From: JAGDMJ01 sp963809695
GTDB taxonomy: Bacteria > Bacteroidota > Ignavibacteria > UBA10030 > UBA6906
NCBI GenBank assembly: GCA_963809695.1
Contig: CAWEKI010000009.1
Location: 372,001-436,000, forward strand
Reading direction: 5' to 3'
Length of the DNA: 64,000 nucleotides
Each line of letters begins with the position of its first letter. Within the stretch, counting starts at the first letter, position 1. The notes under the pieces are model-generated. The model was not told where the DNA came from. It worked only from the letters and a program-made list of their open reading frames with translations, and ran no database searches. The position numbers were made by a program, and so were the translations under genes. This document shows, in pieces, positions 1 through 7,668 of this stretch.

Positions 1-426
1 CTTGGCGTTTCCAGCCACGTGGTCGTTCGTGAGGATGTATCCATCGGCCGAGATCAGAAATCCCGACCCCAGCCCCTGCACCTGCTGGGTGTACGTCTGG
101 TCGCCAAAGAACTGACGGAAGAACGGATCGTCTCCCCACGGGGTCCGGTAACGGTACTGCCGCACTTCGGTCACCGTAATTCCTACGACGGCCGGACTTG
201 CCTCAGCAACGGTCCTGGTGATCGCGTTGCGCCGGGATTGGTCGAGATCCGGGCCAACCGAGTCGCGCGAACGAGATTCCTGGAAAGGCGCAGAATCGTA
301 GCTCGCCGCAGTGATGGGTAACCCGGGCGTGGAAGTGGAAGTATGGCCAAGGTTGTATCCAATCAGTCCTCCCCCCACGAGGGGGACCAAGAACATAAGG
401 ACGATCATCAACGTCTTCCCCCTCAT
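1..426 (-). CDS. degP: HtrA/DegP-type serine protease, N-terminal part (cut by window edge)
   Basis: Periplasmic trypsin-like protease that degrades or refolds damaged envelope proteins. Only the first 142 residues lie in the window. They show an N-terminal membrane anchor or signal (about residues 5-24), a low-complexity Ser/Thr linker, then the start of the protease fold. The sequence GLGSGFLISADGYILTNDHV (119-137) contains the catalytic His136. The Asp and Ser of the triad and any PDZ domains lie beyond position 1. The ATG overlaps the plsY stop as ATGA, so the two are probably co-transcribed and translationally coupled. The family assignment is firm. Whether it is DegP, DegQ or DegS-like cannot be decided from this fragment. 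Confidence 0.88.
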   Translation of the reverse strand, partial: MRGKTLMIVLMFLVPLVGGGLIGYNLGHTSTSTPGLPITAASYDSAPFQESRSRDSVGPDLDQSRRNAITRTVAEASPAVVGITVTEVRQYRYRTPWGDDPFFRQFFGDQTYTQQVQGLGSGFLISADGYILTNDHVAGNAK

Positions 427-1091
427 GATTTCGCCTTTTCAGTTTCTGTTTTAGCCTGTTCAGAATCTCTCGCACCACGCCGCTGGCGCACGAACTCTCT
501 GATTGGAGCTATATGCTTGACGAGGATAACGAAAAAAATCAGTAGTACAAAAAGCCGCACGCCGCCGGTTGGGGTCGCGCCTGTGACAGCTCTTTCTAAG
601 ATCGACGACGGGACAATCAAGGCTCCCATGATCAGCAAGGCGGTGGCAATCGCATTGCCAACGTTGACATTCCGAGTCAGTAGGTACCCGATGCCCCACA
701 AAAGCAGCCACGCGGGAAGAATAGGCCATGCGAGAGCCAACGCAACCCCGGCAGCGGTGGCAAGACCCCTCCCTCCTTTGAAATTGAGCCAGACTGGAAA
801 ATTATGGCCCACAACTGAAGCAACACCAGCCGCCGCGCATTCGGCAAAATCGCCACCGAACAGAAACCTCGCGGCGACAACAGCTGCGAATCCTTTGAGC
901 AAGTCGAGCGAAAGAACTACAACCCCCACCAGCCGGGAATGGGTCACCAGATAACTGTTCAGCGCGCCGACGTTCCCGCTTCCTGCCTGCCGTATGTCCT
1001 TTCTGGACTTCCACCTGACCATCAGATAGGCGCCCGGGATCGAACCGAGGATGTAGCCCAGCGCTGCAGCCAGGAAGAAGCTAAGAGTCAT
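423..1091 (-). CDS. plsY: Acyl-phosphate:glycerol-3-phosphate acyltransferase PlsY
   Basis: Integral membrane enzyme that transfers an acyl group from acyl-phosphate to sn-glycerol-3-phosphate, the first acylation of phospholipid synthesis. The 222-residue product is strongly hydrophobic. It carries the PlsY motifs GSIPGAYL near the N terminus, GSGNVGALN (about 38-46) and GHNFPVWLNFKGGRGLAT (about 94-111). I chose ATG 1091 because the protein then begins MTLSFFLAAALGYILGSIP, as the family does. A GTG at 1112 would add seven residues. A Lys/Glu-rich C-terminal tail follows the last membrane segment. A candidate promoter lies 32 bases upstream. The downstream protease gene overlaps the stop codon. 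Confidence 0.93.
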   Translation of the reverse strand: MTLSFFLAAALGYILGSIPGAYLMVRWKSRKDIRQAGSGNVGALNSYLVTHSRLVGVVVLSLDLLKGFAAVVAARFLFGGDFAECAAAGVASVVGHNFPVWLNFKGGRGLATAAGVALALAWPILPAWLLLWGIGYLLTRNVNVGNAIATALLIMGALIVPSSILERAVTGATPTGGVRLFVLLIFFVILVKHIAPIREFVRQRRGARDSEQAKTETEKAKS

Positions 1092-1122
1092 GGACCTTTG
1101 GGAAAATGCCACAAATCAACAA

Positions 1123-1151
1123 AAAATACGGAAATTACGAGGCAGAGTCAA
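1123..1151 (-). promoter_or_regulatory. Candidate sigma-70-type promoter for plsY-degP
   Basis: On the minus strand TTGACT (1151-1146) is followed after exactly 17 bases by TATTTT (1128-1123). Transcription would start near 1116, about 25 bases before the plsY ATG at 1091. Spacing and position are good; the -10 box matches consensus only partly. Confidence 0.45.
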
Positions 1152-1198
1152 GGTGGGTGGCCTACCTGAAAAATGCACTTGGCTCGCAATGAACAGTG

Positions 1199-1243
1199 AC
1201 CCTGAGCGAATCCCGACCCTTTTCGTCGGGATGAGTCAAGGGT
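1199..1243. repeat. Palindromic intergenic repeat, copy 1
   Basis: Nested inverted repeat. The outer arms ACCCT (1199-1203) and AGGGT (1239-1243) enclose a perfect 8-bp inner stem, ATCCCGAC (1210-1217) with GTCGGGAT (1225-1232), around a 7-base loop. A second, diverged copy lies at 40771-40814 with the same order of arms, loop and flanks. This copy sits between the divergent promoters of plsY and larB. It may act as a bidirectional barrier or a mobile short palindrome; function unknown. Confidence 0.6.
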
Positions 1244-1275
1244 GGGTGTTTGTCTTTGTCATTGCCCTCGAATTC

Positions 1276-1304
1276 TTGCTTAACCTTCCGAAAAGGCCTA
1301 TATT
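1276..1304 (+). promoter_or_regulatory. Candidate promoter for larB-ldh
   Basis: TTGCTT (1276-1281), 17 bases, TATATT (1299-1304). Predicted start near 1311 gives a leader of about 27 bases before the larB ATG. The -10 region reads TATATTTG, which also fits the TANNTTTG pattern of Bacteroidetes promoters, but no TTTG sits at the matching -33 position. Confidence 0.5.
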
Positions 1305-1337
1305 TGTTTTTTTCACCCATCACTCTTCACTACGGTC

Positions 1338-2093
1338 ATGACCAAAGAAGAGCTCACATCTCTTTTGGGAAAATTCAAGGAACAGAAGATTTCGTCGGAG
1401 CAGGTGATCGAGCGGATCTCGGCCGGCATTGCCGAGCCATTGGGTTTTGCCACGCTCGATCACCACCGGGAGCTGCGGCAGGGCTTTCCGGAGGTTATCC
1501 TCTGCGAAGGAAAAACACCCGCCCAGGTTGCACTCATCGCAAAGAGAATTGTGGCATACGGGAGCGTGCTCCTCGCCACGCGTGCCGACAAGACGCATTA
1601 TGCCGCACTTCGCAGGAGCGTCCGCAAGGCGAAGTTCGATCCTGTCTCGCGGACCATTACCGCAAACACGCACCTGGCAAAAAAAAGGGGCAGAGGAACA
1701 ATCCTCGTCGTTACGGCAGGGACATCAGACATACCGGTCGCCGAAGAGGCTGCGGTGACCGCATCGGTCATGGGAAATGACGTGGACAGGCTTTTCGACG
1801 TCGGCGTCGCGGGAATCCACCGGATCCTCCGCCAGAGCGAAAAACTACGGAATGCTTCGGTCATTATTGTTGTTGCAGGAATGGAGGGGGCTCTCGCCAG
1901 CGTTGTTGGCGGATTGGTAGGAGTCCCGGTTATCGCCGTCCCGACATCCATCGGCTACGGAGCCAGCTTCAAGGGCCTTGCGGCGCTGCTGGGCATGTTG
2001 AATTCGTGTGCTGCGGGAGTAACAGTCGTGAACATCGACAACGGATTCGGTGCAGGCTTCGCGGCCGGCTTGATCAATCGAAAGGAGAGATGA
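1338..2093 (+). CDS. larB: LarB, nickel-pincer cofactor biosynthesis (NaAD carboxylase)
   Basis: LarB carboxylates nicotinic acid adenine dinucleotide and cleaves its phosphoanhydride bond, the first step towards the nickel-pincer nucleotide used by lactate racemase LarA and related enzymes. The 251-residue product has the family N-terminal part with LDHHRELRQGFPEVILCEGK (about 39-58). A PurE-like C-terminal domain follows, with VTAGTSDIPVAEEA, a VAGMEGALASVVGG segment and a Gly-rich end (NIDNGFGAGFAAG). The length is normal for the family. The stop overlaps the next ATG (ATGA) and a strong Shine-Dalgarno AAAGGAGAG lies in its last codons, so it is coupled to a lactate dehydrogenase. No larA, larC or larE is present in the window. 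Confidence 0.92.
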   Translation: MTKEELTSLLGKFKEQKISSEQVIERISAGIAEPLGFATLDHHRELRQGFPEVILCEGKTPAQVALIAKRIVAYGSVLLATRADKTHYAALRRSVRKAKFDPVSRTITANTHLAKKRGRGTILVVTAGTSDIPVAEEAAVTASVMGNDVDRLFDVGVAGIHRILRQSEKLRNASVIIVVAGMEGALASVVGGLVGVPVIAVPTSIGYGASFKGLAALLGMLNSCAAGVTVVNIDNGFGAGFAAGLINRKER

Positions 2094-3061
2094 CCAACGG
2101 CGGGGTAGCGGCGCGGAAAGTGGGCCTGGTGGGAACGGGTCTGGTAGGATCGTCGTTCGCATATGGCCTGATGATTCGCGGTACGGCAGCGGAACTGGCG
2201 CTCGTCGACGCGAACAACGACAAGGCCGTGGGGGAGATGATGGACTTCAACCACGGGCTCTCGTTCGTGAGGCCTATGAAGATCGCAGCAGGCGGCTACG
2301 AGGATCTTGCCGGTTCGCACGTTGTGGTGATCGCCGCTGGCGCATCCCAGAAGCCCGGGGAAACCCGCCTGGACCTTCTGACCCGAAACGCAGCCATCTT
2401 TTCAAAAATCGTTCCTGAAGTGGTGCGCCACAATCCCGGCGGCATCATCCTCGTAGCGACCAATCCAGTAGACATCCTGACCTACATCTCGTTGAAAGAA
2501 TCCGGCCTTCCTCCCGCAAAGATCATCGGCTCGGGGACCATCCTGGACACCTCCCGGTTCCGCTTCCTGCTCGGCCACTATTATGGCGTTGACGCCCGGA
2601 GCGTGCACGCCTATATCATAGGTGAACACGGGGACAGCGAGATCCCCCTCTGGAGCCTTGCCAATATCGGCGGAGTCCGGCTGCAGGAATTCGCTCCGCT
2701 GTCGGACAAGACCTACGACCAGGTGGAAATGAACCGTCTGTTCCTCGAGGTACGGGATGCGGCGTATGAAATCATCAAGCGGAAAGGGGCAACGTACTAC
2801 GCGATCGGGCTCGGCCTTGTGTCCATCGTGGAATCGATCATCGGCGACCACCGCTCCGTTCTGTCGGTGTCCACGCTGATGACAGGACAGTACGGCGTCC
2901 GCGATATCTGCCTGAGCCTGCCATGCGTCGTCGGAGCGAATGGCATCGAGGAAGTCCTGACGCTGAACCTTAGCTCCGTGGAGGAGATGGGGTTTCGTCG
3001 CTCCGCAGAGAAATTGGTGGCAACGCTGGAGTCGCTAGCAACCCTGCGTTCGCCGGCATGA
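2090..3061 (+). CDS. ldh: L-lactate dehydrogenase
   Basis: NAD-dependent interconversion of pyruvate and L-lactate. The 323 residues show the Rossmann motif GTGLVG (15-20) and Asp40, which selects NAD over NADP. The substrate loop GASQKPGETR has Gln87 at the position that separates LDH (Gln) from MDH (Arg), and Arg93 is the mobile-loop arginine. Arg156 is the substrate arginine and the catalytic histidine is His180 in GEHGDSE. I start at ATG 2090, inside the larB stop, behind AAAGGAGAG; an upstream in-frame start would run through larB. Pairing with larB points to lactate use or production with both stereoisomers handled. The Gln at position 87 makes malate dehydrogenase unlikely. Confidence 0.9.
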   Translation: MTNGGVAARKVGLVGTGLVGSSFAYGLMIRGTAAELALVDANNDKAVGEMMDFNHGLSFVRPMKIAAGGYEDLAGSHVVVIAAGASQKPGETRLDLLTRNAAIFSKIVPEVVRHNPGGIILVATNPVDILTYISLKESGLPPAKIIGSGTILDTSRFRFLLGHYYGVDARSVHAYIIGEHGDSEIPLWSLANIGGVRLQEFAPLSDKTYDQVEMNRLFLEVRDAAYEIIKRKGATYYAIGLGLVSIVESIIGDHRSVLSVSTLMTGQYGVRDICLSLPCVVGANGIEEVLTLNLSSVEEMGFRRSAEKLVATLESLATLRSPA

Positions 3062-3304
3062 AGCACCACAGGCTCTTTAGACACCCGCGCGTACAGCGGG
3101 TATTATCCGGGGCTGCCACACCACGCACTGCATGCCCTTGCAGAGAGTCTGGGCGGGATGGCGATCATGACACGTGCCGCCAAGCGGCACCTCCTGCGCC
3201 GGCAGACCGGGGTGACTGAGAGCCTTGTCCGGATCTGGGGAGAACCAAAGGGCGCGGAAGACATGCTGGCCGACCTCGCGACGGCGCTGGAAGACGCCAG
3301 ATAA
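3062..3304 (+). pseudogene. Remnant of a Cys/Met-metabolism PLP enzyme (MetB/MetC/MGL family), C-terminal pieces only
   Basis: The frame runs on from the ldh stop without a start of its own and stays open for 80 codons. It contains a YYPGLPHH segment, then LAESLGG, and ends TGVTESLVRIWGEP...GAEDMLADLATALEDAR. Cystathionine gamma-synthase-type enzymes carry these pieces in this order: VYYPGLPxHP, LAESLGGVESL, and GISExLVRxSVGIEDxEDLIADLxxAL at the C terminus. The pieces lie much closer together than in an intact enzyme. The catalytic lysine and the whole N-terminal domain are absent. I read this as a deleted, decayed gene. A 48-residue protein from ATG 3158 is the alternative. Family call is by eye. 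Confidence 0.55.
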
Positions 3305-3314
3305 GAGACCAATA

Positions 3315-3343
3315 TTGAATTCCACTTTGTTTTTCCCTATCTT
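3315..3343 (+). promoter_or_regulatory. Candidate promoter for the 3377-8472 operon
   Basis: TTGAAT (3315-3320), 17 bases, TATCTT (3338-3343). The predicted start near 3350 leaves a leader of about 27 bases before ATG 3377, the same geometry as the larB and plsY candidates. Confidence 0.4.
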
Positions 3344-3376
3344 GAGTGCTACTCGACAAGGCTTGACTTCTTACCT

Positions 3377-5887
3377 ATGAAAACCGTGATAATGGCTGGA
3401 GGCTTCGGTACACGGCTGCGCCCGTTAACGGCGAACACGCCGAAGCCCATGGTCCCGTTGGCAAACAGACCCATGATGCACCATATCGTCAACCTTCTGA
3501 AGCAACATGGGATTACCGATCTGATCTCCTCGCTCTTCTTCTTCCCTGACGCCATCACCTCCTACTTCGGCGACGGCTCCCAATTCGGCGTGAGCATGAA
3601 GTATGCGCGCGCCGATGCCGACTATGGAACAGCCGGCAGCGTCCGCAACGCAACGTATGGAATGAACGAGCGGGTCATGGTGATCAGCGGCGATGTGTTG
3701 ACGGATTTCAACCTCGCCGAGGCGATCCGTTTCCATGAGGAGAAACGGGCACAGGCAACGATTGTTCTGACACATGCCAAGAACCCCCTGCAATTCGGCG
3801 TCGTCATCACGGCGGCAGACGGAAAGATCACCCGCTTCCTGGAGAAGCCCACGTGGGGGGAGGTCTTCAGCGACACGATCAACACCGGGATCTACATTCT
3901 GGAACCCGAAGTGATCGAGATGATCCCCTACCGGGAGGATTACGATTTCGGCAAGGACCTCTTCCCTCTCCTGCTCCGGCAGGATGCCGGCCTCTACGGA
4001 TGCGTCGTCGAAGGCTACTGGCGGGATATCGGGAACCTGAACGAGTATCAGGAAGCGCACACGGACATCCTCAACGGCATCGTGAAGGTGGAGACCCCGG
4101 GCGCCGAACATGGCCCGCTTGTCGTCGGGGAGGGGACACGGTATCAGCCGGAAACGCTGCAGGTGCGCGGACACGCAGTCATTGGAGCCAACTGCACGGT
4201 CGGCGAAGGGGTGAAGCTTTACAACACCGTCATCGGCGACAATTGCGTGGTCGGACCCGGCGCAATTCTCACCAACACGGTCGTCTGGAACGACGTCGTC
4301 ATCGGGCATAGTTGTGAGCTGTCCGCCGACGTGGTGGGCCGCCAGACATCGATCGGCGACATGGCGGTGATTGCGGATAACGTCTTTATCAGCGATTCGT
4401 GCTGGATCGGCCGCGGCGCCCGTCTCAGCGCGAACATCAAGCTCTGGCCGGAAAAGGTCGTTGAGGAAGGGGCTATCCTTACCCGCAGCCTTGTATGGGA
4501 AGACAAGTGGCTTCGGGAGTTGTTTACCGACTCACGCGTGACAGGGCTGTCCAATATTGAAATGAACCCGGAGTTCGGCGCAAAGCTTGGAGCTGCCTAT
4601 GGCGCGTTCATTGGCACCGGCAAGACCGTGGTGACCAGCCGGGACTCGGACAATGTCTCACGCATGATGAACCGGGCCCTGATCTGCGGCCTGCTCTCTG
4701 CAGGGGTGAATACGTTCGACCTTCGGGCGACCTCCATCCCGCTTCTGCGCCACGAGCTCAGCGGCGGCAAGGAAGCGGGTGGTCTGCACGTGCGCCGCTC
4801 CCCCACCGACAAGAACCTGACTGACATCGTGTTCTTCGACGCCAACGGCAAGGATCTCCCCGGCAACCGGACCAAGAGCGTGGAGCGGCTCTTTTTTGGC
4901 GAGGACTTTGCGCGTGCGCCGCACGAACAGGTCGGGGAAATCTTCTTCCCCGAGCGTACGACGGAGGTCTACAAGGAGAAATTCCTTTCCTCGCTGGACA
5001 TCGAAGCCATCGGGAAGAAGAAATTCCGGATTGTCATCGACTATTCCAATGGCATTGCTTCCACGATCTTCCCGATCATCCTGGGCTCGTTCGACTTCCA
5101 GGTGGTGGCTCTGAACGCCCATCTGGATCCGCGAAAGCTGACCCGCGACCGGAATGAGCACGAATATTCCCTGAACCAGCTCTGCCACATCTCCACCTCG
5201 CTGAAATACGACATCGGATGCCTGATCGATGCGGGCGGGGAGAAATTGACGGTCGTCAACGAAGACGGCCAGGCGGTAGACAGCGACCGGCTGCTCGCCA
5301 TCGTTGCCGAGCTGTTCATGGAAACACATCCAGACGCGAAAGTCATTGCCGTGCCCATCACCTCCTCCGCCGAAGTGGATCTGGTGGCGCGGGCGCGGGG
5401 CGTGGAGGTGCTCAAGACCAGGGACAGCCATCTGGCCATGATGCAGGCAGCGTCGGACAAGCGGGTTCGATTCGTAGGAGGAACCAGGGGAGGTTTTGTG
5501 TTCACCGATTTCTTCTTTGCCACCGACGCGATGTATTCCGTGGCGAAGATCCTGGAGATGATGGCTATCACCGGCAGGAGCCTGGGAAGCGTGGACAGCG
5601 CCATCCCGCGGCTTGCCACCGCCCGGCGCAACGTCAATTGCTCCTGGGAATACAAGGGCAAAGTCATGCGCAAGATCATGAGCGACTCCGACCGGTTCCG
5701 GCGCGACCTGGTGGACGGGGTCAAGATTCACTTCGACGGCAACAGTCCGGCCATTTCCGCTCTGCTCATCCCGGACAAGGAGCGCGCCCTTTTTCACATT
5801 ACCGCCGAGGGGCACGACCAGACATCCGCTGACCGCATTGCCGACGAGTACGAAAAGAAAGTCATTCATTGGCGCGACGAACCATAA
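3377..5887 (+). CDS. Sugar-phosphate nucleotidyltransferase / left-handed beta-helix / degenerate phosphomannomutase fusion
   Basis: 836-residue three-part protein. Residues 1-235 are a nucleotidyltransferase with the NTP-binding signature GGFGTRLRPLT (8-18), Lys23 in TPKPM and metal Asp106 in SGD, probably forming GDP-mannose or a related NDP-sugar. Residues about 245-375 are hexapeptide repeats of a left-handed beta helix. Residues about 385-836 are a phosphohexomutase-like domain. This last domain lacks the catalytic Ser loop TASHNP: the region reads GGLHVRRSP (468-476). The metal loop DGDxDR reads DAGGEK (618-623). Similar fusions are known in cyanobacteria and other phyla, annotated as mannose-1-phosphate guanylyltransferase. 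The mutase part is therefore probably regulatory or structural. It heads an operon with ptsN, lgt and rlmB. Confidence 0.82.
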   Translation: MKTVIMAGGFGTRLRPLTANTPKPMVPLANRPMMHHIVNLLKQHGITDLISSLFFFPDAITSYFGDGSQFGVSMKYARADADYGTAGSVRNATYGMNERVMVISGDVLTDFNLAEAIRFHEEKRAQATIVLTHAKNPLQFGVVITAADGKITRFLEKPTWGEVFSDTINTGIYILEPEVIEMIPYREDYDFGKDLFPLLLRQDAGLYGCVVEGYWRDIGNLNEYQEAHTDILNGIVKVETPGAEHGPLVVGEGTRYQPETLQVRGHAVIGANCTVGEGVKLYNTVIGDNCVVGPGAILTNTVVWNDVVIGHSCELSADVVGRQTSIGDMAVIADNVFISDSCWIGRGARLSANIKLWPEKVVEEGAILTRSLVWEDKWLRELFTDSRVTGLSNIEMNPEFGAKLGAAYGAFIGTGKTVVTSRDSDNVSRMMNRALICGLLSAGVNTFDLRATSIPLLRHELSGGKEAGGLHVRRSPTDKNLTDIVFFDANGKDLPGNRTKSVERLFFGEDFARAPHEQVGEIFFPERTTEVYKEKFLSSLDIEAIGKKKFRIVIDYSNGIASTIFPIILGSFDFQVVALNAHLDPRKLTRDRNEHEYSLNQLCHISTSLKYDIGCLIDAGGEKLTVVNEDGQAVDSDRLLAIVAELFMETHPDAKVIAVPITSSAEVDLVARARGVEVLKTRDSHLAMMQAASDKRVRFVGGTRGGFVFTDFFFATDAMYSVAKILEMMAITGRSLGSVDSAIPRLATARRNVNCSWEYKGKVMRKIMSDSDRFRRDLVDGVKIHFDGNSPAISALLIPDKERALFHITAEGHDQTSADRIADEYEKKVIHWRDEP

Positions 5888-5902
5888 GAAAGCACGACGT
5901 AC

Positions 5903-6373
5903 ATGAAAATCAGCGACATCCTCACCGATGATCTTGTGGTGACGGGGCTGCAGGGAAAGACGAAGGATGATATTATCGATGCCATGATCGATCTTGTCGC
6001 CGTTTCCCCGAAAGTGCTCGACAAAGAGAAAGTGCGCAAGGCCATTTTCGAACGGGAGAGGATCATGTCCACGGGCGTGGGCAACGGCTTCGCCATCCCG
6101 CACGGCAAAACCGATGCCGTGACCGATATCGTGGCGGCATTTGCGGTCACCGCTGAACCCATCGACTATCAATCCCTCGACGAAAAGCCTGTCCGCCTTG
6201 TCTTCCTGCTGGTGGGAAAAGACAACCTCGTGGGCCCGCACATCAAACTGCTGAGCAGGATCTCGCGGTTGATGAACAAGGAAGATTTCCGCAAACGCCT
6301 CCTGACGCAACAGACGTCCCGCGAAATCATCGACATGTTCCGACAGGAGGAAGCGACCTACTTCGAGGTCTGA
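5903..6373 (+). CDS. ptsN: PTS EIIA-fructose/nitrogen-type domain protein
   Basis: Single-domain EIIA protein of 156 residues, of the mannitol/fructose/PtsN family. The phosphorylatable histidine is His67 in GFAIPHGKT. The family core follows (AVTAEPIDYQSLDEKPVRLVF, with LVGPHIKLLSRISRL later). No EIIB or EIIC permease, HPr or EI gene is nearby, so a regulatory, PtsN-like role is more likely than sugar transport. The gene starts 15 bases after the preceding stop, and its own stop touches the next ATG. Placement between an NDP-sugar gene and lgt gives no specific substrate. Function in this organism is inferred only from the fold. Confidence 0.8.
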   Translation: MKISDILTDDLVVTGLQGKTKDDIIDAMIDLVAVSPKVLDKEKVRKAIFERERIMSTGVGNGFAIPHGKTDAVTDIVAAFAVTAEPIDYQSLDEKPVRLVFLLVGKDNLVGPHIKLLSRISRLMNKEDFRKRLLTQQTSREIIDMFRQEEATYFEV

Positions 6374-6784
6374 ATGGCACGACAGGAAAACAAGGACAAT
6401 GCCGAATACCGCCTGCTGATCACCCCTCATTACAACGAACGCGGAGAGAAGTATACGACGCTGTTTCTGCTGGAAACAGTGAAATCCTTCGCCAGCTTCC
6501 GGTATGACCTCTCGGTTGAGGAAGCCATCGACAAGAAGACTATCAAATACCGGGTCCTCGGTCTCAAGACCCCTCATCTGTCCTTGCCGGCGACGGGACA
6601 CGCACAGTTCATGCGCGAATACGACAACCTGAAGGGCACCTACGAAGTCGTGATCGAGGGGCTTGACGGGAAAATCAATTCGTTCTCGGTCCGCATCGCA
6701 CCGCAGCAGGTGCGGCTCGTGAGCGCGCCTTCCCAATCATTCATCAGTATCTGCACCGACAGAGGTGCCTGGTCCGACAAATGA
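6374..6784 (+). CDS. Conserved-looking hypothetical protein
   Basis: 136 residues, no recognised family. The sequence is soluble and mixed in charge with no signal peptide or membrane span. The middle is rich in beta-prone segments (YRLLITPHYNERGEKYTTLF, TYEVVIEGLDGKINSFSVRI). It starts directly after the ptsN stop and its own stop overlaps the lgt start as ATGA, so it is embedded in the operon and very likely translated. Codon use looks like that of its neighbours. A beta-rich accessory fold is the most that can be said. Confidence 0.65.
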   Translation: MARQENKDNAEYRLLITPHYNERGEKYTTLFLLETVKSFASFRYDLSVEEAIDKKTIKYRVLGLKTPHLSLPATGHAQFMREYDNLKGTYEVVIEGLDGKINSFSVRIAPQQVRLVSAPSQSFISICTDRGAWSDK

Positions 6785-7617
6785 TTCCCGTTCTCTTCCA
6801 AATCGGACCATTCAAGGTCTATAGTTACGGCCTGATGCTCGGGATCGGCTTCCTTTTGGGAAGCTACATCCTTTCCCGCGAGCTGAAACGCAAAAGGCTT
6901 GATCCCAACATGGCCAGCACCATCACGGTGCTGGCGGTCATCTTCGGCATCGCGGGCGCAAAAATTCTCTTCCTGATCGAGGACTGGAAGTATTTTGTCG
7001 CCGATCCGCTCGGCATGGCGTTCTCCCCCGGTGGGCTCACCTGGTACGGCGGGTTCATTCTCGCCCTCAGCGCAGTGATCATCTATGTCCGTCGGAAGAG
7101 GGTACCGATCCTGAAAGTCCTGGATGGCCTCGGCATCGCACTTATCCTCGCCTATGGCGTCGCCCGCCTCGGCTGCCACTTCTCCGGCGACGGGGACTAC
7201 GGTTTCCCGACAAACCTCCCTTGGGGAACGGACTACGAACATGGCACCTATCCGCCTTCACGCGCCTTCGCCATTTTCCCGGAGATCACCAGCAAATACC
7301 CCGGCGGTATCGTCCCCGATAACACTCCCTGCCATCCTACTCCGGTCTACGAAATGCTCATGGGACTCATCGGATTTGCCATCCTCTGGCGATTGCGGAA
7401 AAAACCCTACCCGGACGGCAAGCTCTTCATGATCTACCTGATGCTTTCCAGTGTGTTCCGGTTCTCGGTTGAATTCCTCCGGCTCAATCCCAGACTCCTT
7501 TTCGGCTTGTCCGAAGCGCAACTGGTCAGCATTCCTCTCTTCTTCGCGGGACTCCTGATCATGTTGTACCTGGACCGGAAGCAGCGGGAAAATGAAGCCC
7601 GGCCGGCTCCCCGTTGA
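6781..7617 (+). CDS. lgt: Prolipoprotein diacylglyceryl transferase Lgt
   Basis: Inner-membrane enzyme that moves diacylglyceryl from phosphatidylglycerol onto the lipobox cysteine of prolipoproteins. The 278 residues contain several hydrophobic spans and the Lgt landmarks: an early YGLMLGIGFLLG segment, the PGGLTWYGGF stretch, the signature around GVARLGCHFSGDGDYG (about 123-138), and CHPTPVYEML near residue 190. The window encodes at least two likely substrates (lipoproteins at 35638 and 40093). Translation is probably coupled to the preceding unknown gene through the ATGA overlap. Confidence 0.93.
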   Translation: MIPVLFQIGPFKVYSYGLMLGIGFLLGSYILSRELKRKRLDPNMASTITVLAVIFGIAGAKILFLIEDWKYFVADPLGMAFSPGGLTWYGGFILALSAVIIYVRRKRVPILKVLDGLGIALILAYGVARLGCHFSGDGDYGFPTNLPWGTDYEHGTYPPSRAFAIFPEITSKYPGGIVPDNTPCHPTPVYEMLMGLIGFAILWRLRKKPYPDGKLFMIYLMLSSVFRFSVEFLRLNPRLLFGLSEAQLVSIPLFFAGLLIMLYLDRKQRENEARPAPR

Positions 7618-7668
7618 TTTTCGAAAACAGTATGGGGACACCAGGGCCCTTTGAAGATCGATAACTCC

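Noticed and set aside
2090..3061. Malate dehydrogenase as the product of the gene after larB
   Set aside because: The substrate-loop residue is Gln87 (GASQKPGETR), which marks lactate dehydrogenase; MDH has Arg there.
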